Shown: piece by piece, positions 54,170-64,000 of the stretch
Position numbering within the stretch: the stretch's first letter is position 1
Layout: the number at the start of each line of letters is the position of its first letter
Assembly (NCBI GenBank): GCA_010093485.1
Contig: MU001494.1
Span: 2,015,937 to 2,079,936 of the forward strand
Source of the DNA: Karstenula rhodostoma CBS 690.94
Taxonomy: Eukaryota; Ascomycota; Dothideomycetes; Pleosporales; Didymosphaeriaceae
Reading direction: 5' to 3'
DNA: 64,000 nt
Notes under the pieces: generated by a model
The model's database searches: none
The model's input: the letters and a program-made list of their open reading frames with translations, nothing else
What the model was told of the DNA's origin: nothing
Translations under genes and position numbers: made by a program

Positions 54170-57100
54170 TTAGTAAGGATAATATTATAGTTAATACCTT
54201 CCTATTATAGGGGTAAGGTATTTACCTCTTATTTACTAAAGTAAGAAATATCTATCCCTACCTATCTATAGTAAGGAAGCTTAGCTTTAAGTTCTACTAG
54301 TAGCTATTTTTAAGACTTTTCTAAAGAGTTAGCTATAGCTTCCTTTTTATAATACTTAGCTTCTATAAGTTTAAGTAACTTATATTAGTTAATAGAGCTA
54401 ATTTCTATACTTTATATACTAACTATAAATACTATAGTAGAAATAGTTAAAATATTAATACTAGTCTTAAGGAACTATTCCCTTATTAATATTTAATACT
54501 TAGGGGGTTCCTTTAGGGGTAGTAGTTTTAGATTAGATAGTACTTTATTTATCTTATATAAATCTTCCTTATATTAAAGTTACTCTATAGGGTAGAAGGT
54601 AGTAATAACTTAATTTTTTAGGTAGTTTTTTAGTTTAATTCTTAGCTCTTATAAGAGTTTTTTAGTAGCTTATTTACTAGAGTCTCTAGTAGAATTAGGC
54701 TTAGTAGAGGTAGTTAATTCCTCTAGTAATAATTTATTATTATATAGTAATTTATTACTATATTTATATACTAGGGTATTATCCTTAATACTAGATTTAG
54801 CTAATTACTAATTTTTATCTTTAGGCTCTAGTAGTTTAGCTTTATTACTATCCTTATCTAAAGATATATAGTATACTATAATAAAGTCCTTATCTAGAAT
54901 AGGCTCTACTAAAGGTAGTTAATAATTACTATAGTTCTAGGGGGTAGCCTATACTAGAGAGATAGATAATATTATAGACTTTATAGGGATCTTAAACTTC
55001 TTTATAGGGGAGTATTCCCTATAGAGTAATTATACTTATTAAAATTAAATATCCTTCTTTTTAAAGTTAGTATTCTATTAGTTAGTATTAAACTAGTATT
55101 CTTTATTAACTAGTAGGAGTAGGTAGTATAGTATTATAAATAGAGTAATAACCTATAATAGTATATTATCTAGCTATATTAAGTACTAGTTATAATAATT
55201 AATTAGTATTTTAGTATTTTTAAAGAATTTTTATTCTATAATAAGGTTATAGTCTCCTATTTTATATAGGATAAACTATATAGTTATAGGGTATCTATTA
55301 ATATTAAGTACTACTTAAAAGTAATAATTAATTAAGGCGGCCTTTTTACTAGTAAAACTCTTAAGAGGGATTAGGTATTTAAGCTATATTAACTTAATAC
55401 TAAATTAGTACCTTAGTACTTTCTCTAGCTATAAGGTAATAAGATTATATATAGATATACTAGAATTAATAAAGTTATATATATAAACCTTATATCTATT
55501 ATTTTAGAATATTATAGAAAGTATAAAAGGTATTCCCCTAAATAAGTTAGGGATTTAAATACCTTTAGGGTTAGTATAATACTTTTTAGGGTAGAATACT
55601 AGCTTTTATAAGTTAATTAGTTTTATACCTACTACTCCTATTAGGGGTACTAGCCTAGAGTTAACTAGTACCTCTAGTTTTCTAATTTAAAGTCTAACTT
55701 AGAGTCTTTATTAAAGGTATATTTATTACTAGATTCTAGAAAGAAGTAAGTCTTATTCTCTTTTTAAACCTTTATAATAGTAGTAATAGTATACCTATTA
55801 TAGAGTTTAATAGGGTAATTATAGTAGATATAGTCCTTAGAGAGGTAGTTATAATATATCTAATTCTTATAATACTACTTTCTAGAGTATTTATATCTAG
55901 GGTTAATAGATTAGTATTTTAGAGCTAATTCTACTATAGTATCTTTAGGTAGTCCTATAGTATAATAAGGGGCTAAAGTAATTATTTATAATAAAAACTC
56001 CTTATAATAGTATAGGGTAGAGGGAGTAAGTTAATTATAGTTAGTTTAATAGTTATACTTATAGGCTTTATATAGCTTATAGATAATAGTATAAAATTTA
56101 TTATAATCTATAATAGGGTTAATAGTATTCTAGGTAAGCTAGTTAGTAAGCTTTATATAGAGCTTCTTATAAAGCGTCTTTTTAGGATTATTAGGATAAA
56201 ACCTAGCCTAGTTTATAAATATATTATACTATATAATAAATAAGTTTATATCTCCTCTAGGTAGAAGTATTATTTTCTAGAGGTTAGTATAGGTATTAAT
56301 ATTCTAGTTTAGTAGTATAAATATAGCTTAGAGGTAGTTATATAGATCTATAAGAGATATAGTTAATTACTACTATTTTTAGGTATTAAAAATTTTAAAG
56401 GTATAGTCTTTTAGCTATATATTAATATAATTAGTAATAGCTATAGTATATTCTTTAGAAGTATCTTACTAAAAGTAGTCTATATTAGACTTAATTTTAA
56501 CCTCTAGTAAATAGAACTATAGCTTAAACTAAGTCTTATTACTATTAAACTTATTAAGGTCTAGAACCTTAGGGGATAGGTATTTACTCTAGTAAGCTTA
56601 ATACTTTATATAGTAAAGGTTTAGTATTTTATAGAAAAGTTTATTAGGAGTATTTACTCTTAGGATATATTAACCTATAGTAGAATAGTCTATACCTTAC
56701 TAATTATTTATCTTTAGAGTAACTAGTTTAGTATTATATTTAATAGTAGGTACTAGCTTAAAAGAGGAAGTACTAAACTAGTAGGGTAACTTAAGACTAT
56801 TATTATTATTTAAGTTACTAATTATTACCTATATTAGTTAATTCTTAGCCTTAGTAGTTTTTTTTAGTTCTATAATCTTAGTTTATAGATAACTATTTTC
56901 TTTCTAAGTCTATATCTAGGAGTCTATTATAATATTAATTTTATTATTTAAATTAGTATTTTACTAGACTAGTTTTTATTACTAGTCCTATACTTTATAT
57001 ATATAATAGGATAAGACTATAAGCTATAGCTTTATAGTAAATAGGGCTATATTAGCCTTAATATAACCTATATATATATTAGAAGTAGTAGTAAACTTTA

Positions 57101-58000
57101 GGTCTTAGTAATTTAAGGTCTCTAGGTCCTTTCTATCTAAAGTAATTAGGTCTAGAATAATTATATTAATATTAGTAAAGGCTATATATAGTTTAGATAC
57201 TTCCTCTAGTTTTTATAGCCTAGCTACTTATAAACTAGCCTTAAAGTTATCTTCTTATTCCTTATAGTTTCTAGTTCTAGGATTCTAATAGAGGCCTAAT
57301 TCTTTCTTAACCTTACTAATATTAGCTAGGTATTCTTTAATATCTTTAGGTAGCTAGATACTTAGTTCTAGTAAGAAAAGTTTAATTTAGGAGGGTAGGT
57401 CTTCTAGCTTATAGGGAGGTTATATACTAGAGGTTTTAGCTACTAGTACCTATTTTTATATTAGGATAGATAAGTAATTTTAGGATAGTATATATAGTAT
57501 CTTATCTATAGTTATACTATAATAGGGGTTATTTATTTTTAAAATATTATTAAGGTCTTCTTTACTAAAATTAAAAGCTATTATTTCTTTAGTAGTATAG
57601 CTTATAGAATAAGTCCTAATATAGCTCTAAGGAAAAAATATTAGGGCCCTATTAATAGACTATTTAAATACTAAAGGTTTTATCTTTATATACTTAGTTA
57701 TAGGTAGTAGTATAGTAGGTATAGAGCTATTTAGAGGTAAAGTAAATAAAAAGAGAGGGCTATTTAAGATAAAGATATTATATAAATTAATATTTACTAT
57801 AAGGGTAAAAGGTAGATTTAGGTAGATAAGGTATAAGTAATAAGTAGGTAGTTAATTATATTTTAAGTCTATTTACTAAGGGTATATATATTATTTTTAG
57901 TATACCTATAGTAGGTATATACTTCTATTTAAAAGGGATTTAACTTTTATAGTAGTTAATTCTACTAAAGGTACCTAATATTAGTAGGTTTTTAAAGGAG
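54170..58000 (-). pseudogene. Decayed Gypsy gag and protease region
   Basis: Between the Copia insertion and the leader of the Gypsy element. Only the pre-RT motif at its left end is recognisable; the rest lies where gag and protease should be, but I cannot match residues with confidence. Confidence 0.4.
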
Positions 58001-58016
58001 TTTAAAAAATCTAGGA

Positions 58017-58228
58017 GGATATTCTAGTGCCTTAATAGCTAGCCTTTAATAAGAACTTTAGAGGATATTCTAGTACCTTAATAGCTAGCCTTTAATAAGG
58101 ATTTTAGAGGATATTCTAGTACCTTAATAGCTAGTTTTTAATAAGGACTTTAAAGGATATTCTAGTATTTTAATAGCTAGTCTTTAATAAGGACTTTAGA
58201 GGATATTCTAGTACCTTAATAGCTAATC
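58017..58228. repeat. 46 bp minisatellite, about 4.7 copies
   Basis: ggatattctag recurs at 58017, 58063, 58109, 58155 and 58201, exactly 46 bases apart, each followed by a cttaatagctag block and tttaataaggacttta. It lies about 110 bases inside the 5' LTR of the Gypsy element, in its leader. The unit is not a multiple of three. Confidence 0.92.
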
Positions 58229-58334
58229 TAAAGAAAAAATTTTAGGATTTTAGTAGACCTTTCTATATCTAAAGAGCTAAAGGTAGATATTATAGTTACT
58301 AATTTCTAGTTAAAAGAAGGGGTCTTAAGTTTAA

Positions 58335-58580
58335 TATAAGGCTAGAATATAGCTAAATAGAGTAAATACTCTTAGAATTAGATAGATAGAAGAAACTATA
58401 TAAATTAAGACTAAACTTAAAATACTAAGATAGAGAGGATCTTAGGAAGAAGTTCTCTATATACTAAATATTTAAGATCTACTAACTAATCTATATATAG
58501 GCTACTAGATAAGGCCTAAGCTTAAAGGTAGGTAAATATCCTATAAGGGGATTTAATCTTAGATTAAATTAACCCTTATA
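58335..58580 (-). repeat. Gypsy LTR (5' LTR of the minus-strand element)
   Basis: 246 bp direct repeat of 43173-43418, followed by the target duplication TCTAT at 58581-58585. Confidence 0.9.
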
Positions 58581-59559
58581 TCTATACTCTTTATATACTT
58601 TAATAAAGTAATAAAGGGTAATATAAAATAGATTAAAATTAGAAAATATATCCTTAAAGTAGAGAATATAAGGAAGAGTAAAGATTTAGGTCTTAGCCCT
58701 AATAAAAAGCTCTACTAAAATAAGATATTATTTAGTATTAAAATACTTATTATAGCCCTTCTTTATACTATTATAAGTATACTATATATTACTATAAGTT
58801 ACTATATTAATAATAATAGGATATCTAAAAGCTATTATATAGTTAAGTAAGTATAACTATTAAACCTTAATCTATAAATAATACTATAGAGATAAAATTT
58901 AAAGTCTCTCTAATCTATAATAGCCTTATATTTTTAGAGTAGTAGGTTATAGTTAATATATTTAATAATATTAATAGTTTATTAAGGGTTATTATAGCTA
59001 ATATACCCTTATATACTAAAGGGGTTAACCTAGTAAAAGTAAATATAGTAATTCTTAACTTACTACTACTAAAAATTAAGATATATAAATAGTTTATCTA
59101 GAGACCTATATATATAGAATAGAAAGAGTTAAAGATATATATAGTATTATTCTATAATATATATAGTTAGGTAGATATATATATAATAGAGTATAAAATA
59201 TTTTTAGAGAAGATAAATAAGGTAATTATAAAGGATACTAAAGGTATAGATATTTATAAGAAAAATAGTACTATAGTAATTAATTAAAATAATAAAGGAT
59301 AGTACTATAATAAGGTATAAAATAAAGAGAATATAATATAGTAGTTAGTATAAGTAGTAATAAAAGTTAGTTTAAGGTAGACCTATATATAATATCTAGA
59401 CTAAAATATATATAGTAAACTATAGTAATTTAGCCTAATATTAAGATAAAGAAGTAATAATACCTAAATATAGTAATAAAATACGCTAGTAGAGAATAAT
59501 TAACTAGAGGGTAGTAAATATAATATTACTTCTAGTAGTTATAGAGAATTATACTAAAT

Positions 59560-59870
59560 TATTATATATAATATATAGGTTTTCTTATATATACTTTAAC
59601 TATATTCTAATAGCTATATATAATAAAAACGACCTTATACTAGCTCTAAAAAGTATAAAAGTTCTTAATTAACTAAAGGTATAGTTTCTTAGCTATTTAG
59701 CCCTTATATTTAGCTATAGTACTTAGAATTCTCTAATAATTATAATAATATAGAAAGATCCCTAAAATTTAAAAGTTATTATTAGACTCTTATAAATAAG
59801 TGGTATAGGTAAGAGCGCTAATCTAGAAGATACTAGAGCTAAGTTTAACTATACCTTTATAAAGATTTAT
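59560..59870. other. Unassigned AT-rich stretch between E copies
   Basis: RIP-mutated sequence between the last clear E-right alignment and the start of the third E copy. It does not show the expected E terminal repeat. I see no recognisable feature. Confidence 0.4.
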
Positions 59871-62800
59871 AATTCTTTTTACTAACTTATTATAACTAGC
59901 TTAGTAGGATATATAATAAAGTATAGTAAATAAGCTATTCTAGTAATATATAGTATATAGATATATAGTAATTATTAACTATATATAAATATATCTACTA
60001 CCCACTATAATTTATAGTTACTATACTTAAATAAGACTATTATTTTTTTCCTCTCTACTTATAATAACTCGTACCTTCTTTATTACTTTATAATTATTTT
60101 AATAAATTATAACTATAGTATCTATACTTATAATACTAAATAGTATTAGCTTACTAGACCTAGACCTAGCCTATATCTATATATTTTATAATCTTATTAT
60201 AGAGTATAGTAGCGAGGTAACCCTTAATATACTTACTAGAGTTCTTAATTATAATATATTTATATTTAACCCTATATTTACTATAATTATAGAGATAATA
60301 GGCTTAGCCCTAGATATACTCTTCTACTTAAAGAGCTTAGATAAACTAGTAACTATTATAGTAGTAAAGTATAAAGTATATAATAATATAGAATATATAG
60401 AAGAGGTTATCCTTTTATAATAGTATAAAATTATATTAGAAGTTTTTAACTATCTATAGTAGGTAGTCCTTTTAAATAAATAAGAGTATTAGGCTTATAG
60501 AGACCCTATAATAATACTAAAATATACTTATCTATTACCCTTAAAGTAATTAGTAACTAATAGTATATATAGAATAAAAGTATATCTACCTAATTACTAG
60601 TATATAAAAAAAGATATATAAGTATAGCTTAGAGAGAACTAGCCCTTTTAATTTAATAAAATTCTCCTTATAGTATATAATAGCTATAGCTAATAGTTTA
60701 CTAACCCTATTATTTAACTATATACTAGAAATCTAATTTAGTCTCTAGATAATAAGAAGCTTATCCTCTATAAGAAAGATTAAGTTAGTAGATTTACTTT
60801 TAAGGGTATAGAATATAGTATACTCTAGATTAAAATATAGGAGGTAATTAAGATATATAGTTATAAGCTATTTAATAGAATAGTATAATTAGGGTAGTAG
60901 TTCTAGAGTATAGTAAAAGATATATTTATTCTACTAGAAATATAGAGTTTTATTATTAACTAGACTAATATACTAGAGGAGCTTAGTTAGACTATATAGC
61001 TAGTTATAGTAGTTAATAAAAATAAAAATATAAATAGTTAGTAATATCTAGATAGGGATACTAATATATAAAAGGATAATAATAAAAATATAAAATTTTA
61101 CTTTTTACTATAATTTATAGTATAGAGCCTTTATACTATATACCCTTATATAGTAATAGTATATAAAAGACTATAGCCTTTATACTCTTTTAATAGATAA
61201 AGTACTACTATATATATATCTAGTATAAGTAGGTAAATATACTAGATATTATAATAAATTATATTAAAGAATTAACTTTATAAGATATAGTAGTTTATTA
61301 TAGCTTTTAGTAAGAGAACCTTATAGGTAAAGTATAGCCTAGTAGTATAAAGATAACTATAAAATAGAATATAAATATTATAGATTATAATAATCTATTA
61401 TACTATTTAATAGTTAAATCTAGTATAGATAGTATAGGATAGGAATATAAATATATATATAGTATAAATAGAAAGGAATATAAATAAGAGCTATTTAGTA
61501 AAAGTATAAAATTATACTATATAATAAAGTAATTTATAGTAAAATAGTATAAAATATACTAGATATTATCTATTAGCTAGGGAGGGTAACTATACTAGTT
61601 TAAGGTAGGTTAGACTACTAAGCTAAGCTTGCGCAATAAATAAGGTAGGGTAATAATAATAAAAAACTAATACTTTTTTTTTATACTATATAATTCTTAT
61701 AATATTACTAATTTTTAATATATTATATAGATATCTATAGCTATAGTAAAGTAAAGACTAGCTATAATAGTCTAGATTAAAAATATAGTAGAGTAGTATA
61801 AGTAAATAATAGTAAACTATCTATAATAAATACCTAAGAATATTATAAGGAGTAGGCTTTAATTATAAAAATAATAGGTTAGTATATAGGGTAAAATAGT
61901 ATAGTATACCCTCTATAAGGCCTATAAGAATTTAATATTATTTAGTTATACCCCTTAAATAGATACTTATAGAATAGTATATAATAAGGTACTTATTAAA
62001 CTATAAATAAATAAGTAGTTTAAAGTCTTTTAGAACTACCCTTATTTAGTACTTTAGAATAAGGAGAAAGTAAAGGTTTAGTATAATAAAGCTATACTTA
62101 GAATCTAGATAGTAATAGTATAGGGTTTAAGGAATATATATAAAGACCTAATAATAAGTATAGTAAGTAGAGGAAAAACTTAAAGTTAGAGTATATTAAC
62201 CTTATTATAAAATATATAGTAGAGAGAATTAGTTAGCTCCTTTATAAGTACTAGTATAGCTAATATAGCTAGTATTAATTAATTACCTTTTTATTTATTT
62301 ATTTAGAATTCTTACTTAGTTAAATTAAGTTTATTTAATTATTGTCTTTCCCTAGAACTAGTTAAGGTCTATTAAAAGCTACTAATTATAGCTAAATACT
62401 AGTTAACTATATTATAATCCTTATTACCTTATTCTACTATTAACGCGATACTAAGTTCCTATACTTAGTATTTTATAATTAAATACTATATACCCCTATT
62501 ACTATTATTAAATACTAACCCTATATAGCTACTATTCTTATTCTTTATCCTTTATCCTTTACCCTTTATACGTCGCCCTACGGGCTCTATACTTAGGACT
62601 TAAGATAGGACTTAGGACTCCTTTTTTACCTATATATCTACTATACTATATAGGACCTTTTATATCTAGTAGATATTTACCTTATTATCTATTATCTCTA
62701 CTATAAACTTCTTATCCTCTTCTATTTTTATTTTCTTATTATAGTATATTTTAATCCCCTAGATCTTCTATACCTATAGACTAACCTAAGCCTCTTCTAG

Positions 62801-64000
62801 ATACTTTATTATAACCTAGCCTATCTTATATAATTTAAGGGCTTTAAATATATTTATATATACCTCCTACTACTACTACTATTTAAACTAGGTTTTAACT
62901 TAGTAAACCTTATTCTCTAGGAATAATATAATTATTCCCTTAATTTAGAACTACTTTTTAGCTAAGGTTCTAGCTTATTTATTATTATTATATATAATAG
63001 GGTATATTATTATCTATAACTTATTAGATTTAATTAGATTAATTCTAAGGTACTAGTAATATATTAGTAGACCTAGAAACTATAAATATCGCGCTATTAA
63101 GTAGGATTTATAGTATACTTAGGATAAGTATTTTAATTATATTCTCTTCTTATATATTATTAATAACTAATAGAGTATAGGATAGAAGAAAGTAATATAG
63201 GTAGTAGTATCTATCTATATATATTTTTCTCCTAATAAAAACTATCCTTTTTAATACTATTAATTCTCTATAGTTAGATTTCTTATATATTAATAGGTAT
63301 ACACTAAATCTATTTTAGCTAGCCTCGCGCTATTCCTATTTTAGTTAGCTTAGTACTATACCCCTTTTAATTAGCCTATATATAGATACTAGGCGCGCCT
63401 TAGCCACTTTTTTAGTTCCTTTATATATTAGTAAAGTATAATACCTTCTTATTCCTTCTACTTTATTAAGCTACCCTACCTTATAGTGAATCTCTATAAT
63501 ATATAGCTAGTATAACTAGATTTTATATACTCTATATTAATACTAGTCTACTAACTTATATTTAAAATATCTAGTATACTTTTAGTAAGAATAGACTAAG
63601 CTTCTAAGTATATAGTAAAAAGTTAAGAGTTTTTTCTATTTAGTTTTTATCTTTTATCTAATATAACTATATTTCTATAATAACTAGCTAAAAAAATAGA
63701 GAGATTAGGTTAACCTTAGTTATACTTAATATATTTAAGGATATTATCTATATAAACCTTATTATATTAGGTTTAAAAATAGTATAATTTAATATATAGT
63801 TACCTAATACTTTAAAACTAAGGAAGATTAGAACTATTACTATATTATAGACTAAGGTATAGTAATTACTAGCTAATAGAATATTAGAATAGGATATTAT
63901 AGTAGCTTCCCTAAATATTATACTAGAAGATATATATATTCTTACCCTACTTCTATATAATATTATACTAATAAATCTACTAGATAAGACTCTTATTAAA
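59870..64000 (-). mobile_element. Third, partial copy of element E (runs off the window)
   Basis: Direct-orientation relative of E-right 37570-40620: matching blocks include atataataaagtat (59911 vs about 37604), agtactactatatatatatctagta (about 61203 vs 39030; given here in part) and cttaccctacttcttt/cttaccctacttcta at the end (63938 vs 40564). It begins in the middle of E, so it is truncated at its left side, and it is interrupted by element Z copy 2. Confidence 0.7.
62277..63510 (-). mobile_element. Element Z, copy 2 (inverted relative to copy 1)
   Basis: Reverse complement of about 17690-18992, interrupting the third E copy at the point equivalent to about 40135. It is bordered by atagctagta on both sides (about 62266-62275 and 63515-63524), the reverse complement of the decamer that borders copy 1. 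Recognisable shared blocks: ctaaatactagttaactat, ttaggacttaagataggact, and the terminal block with ctaccctaccttatag. It retains more CG/TG (cgtcgccctacgggctc, attgtc) than copy 1. Confidence 0.65.

Larger units (their letters stand above)
43173..58580 (-). mobile_element. Ty3/Gypsy LTR retrotransposon, RIP-inactivated, with nested Copia element
   Basis: 246 bp LTRs (43173-43418 and 58335-58580), a perfect 5 bp target duplication TCTAT and a polypurine tract next to the left LTR. Decayed pol is on the minus strand in Gypsy order: pre-RT, reverse transcriptase, RNase H region, then integrase towards the left LTR. The pre-RT part lies right of the Copia insertion (about 54190-54300, YFSK-type motif where the family has DxFSKxEA..LP), and RT resumes left of it. 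The element is about 8.2 kb once the Copia insertion is removed. Confidence 0.88.
29861..59560 (-). mobile_element. E-right: second, inverted, truncated copy of element E (host of the Gypsy insertion)
   Basis: From 29862 onward this is the reverse complement of E-left starting at 28212 and running down to about 12600 (position pairs sum to about 58070 before the later insertions). Examples: 30165 with 27900, 36063 with 22000, 38060 with 20000. It lacks the terminal inverted repeat and the next 680 bp, being cut exactly at the E-left end; its other terminal repeat is not found either. It lacks Z at the site where E-left has it, and carries the Gypsy element at 43173-58580, while E-left near 13560 shows the empty site. 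Confidence 0.75.
10870..64000. other. RIP-degenerated AT-rich block of nested transposons
   Basis: Composition changes sharply near 10870. CA and TG are almost absent for more than 50 kb, while TA is extremely frequent and CC, CT, AG and GG remain. That is the signature of CpA-to-TpA mutation on both strands. No long open frame survives, and start codons are nearly impossible because every one contains TG. Protein traces are readable only when TAA/TAG are allowed as decayed CAA/CAG/TGG. CG survives at rare points (cgcg clusters). The subfeatures below account for most of the block. Confidence 0.95.

Noticed and set aside
10870..64000. Mitochondrial insertion, centromere or CRISPR-like array as explanation of the AT-rich block
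   Set aside because: No mitochondrial genes, no evenly spaced repeat-spacer pattern; decayed nuclear transposons with target duplications explain the sequence. A centromeric role cannot be judged from sequence alone.
1..64000. tRNA, rRNA and telomere repeats
   Set aside because: I looked for cloverleaf-like and conserved RNA segments and for TTAGGG-type arrays by eye and saw none; a covariance search was not possible.

Overview
The window looks like a filamentous ascomycete (Pezizomycotina) chromosome. It has short 45-60 nt introns with GT...AG ends and CTRAY-like branch sites, a secreted fungal class II heme peroxidase, a UstYa/DUF3328-type gene, and a very long AT-rich block in which CA and TG dinucleotides are almost gone, the footprint of repeat-induced point mutation (RIP). 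I cannot name the species.

Two compartments meet near 10.87 kb. The left 10.9 kb is normal, gene-bearing DNA: phosphoserine phosphatase (81-1232, +), class II peroxidase (2971-3971, +, one intron), an F-box-like hypothetical protein (5403-6242, +), a multi-exon small secreted protein (8656 to about 9533, +, 3' end unresolved) and, hidden on the minus strand at 10365-10830, the C-terminal exons of a UstYa-family protein whose 5' part runs into the AT-rich block. Gene-free stretches hold a 108 bp tandem duplication (4438-4650) and a 29 bp inverted repeat (5169-5299) just upstream of the F-box-like gene.

From about 10.87 kb to the end everything I can read is RIP-degenerated, nested transposons. 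Because TG is nearly eliminated, ATG/GTG/TTG/CTG starts are nearly absent and ordinary ORF calling sees nothing. Reading the decayed frames while allowing for C-to-T and G-to-A changes, I find: (1) an 18.45 kb DNA transposon, here called E-left (11411-29860), with exact 967 bp terminal inverted repeats and a decayed Plavaka-like (CACTA/EnSpm superfamily) transposase on +; (2) a second copy, E-right, in opposite orientation from 29861 to about 59560, truncated exactly at the terminus of E-left, so the two form a giant inverted repeat; (3) inside E-right a Ty3/Gypsy element (43173-58580, 246 bp LTRs, target duplication TCTAT, pol on -); (4) inside the pol of that Gypsy element a Ty1/Copia element (46951-54163, 206 bp LTRs, target duplication ATATC, pol on -) that keeps more CA/TG/CG than its host and is probably youngest; (5) a third partial E copy from about 59870 to the window end; (6) two copies of a 1.3 kb element Z inserted in E copies; (7) a 330 bp fold-back palindrome in each of the two large E copies.

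Insertion order can be read directly: E first, then Z and Gypsy into E, then Copia into Gypsy. The most interesting host genes, the secreted protein and the truncated UstYa gene, lie beside this block, a setting in which fungal genes often evolve fast or are lost.
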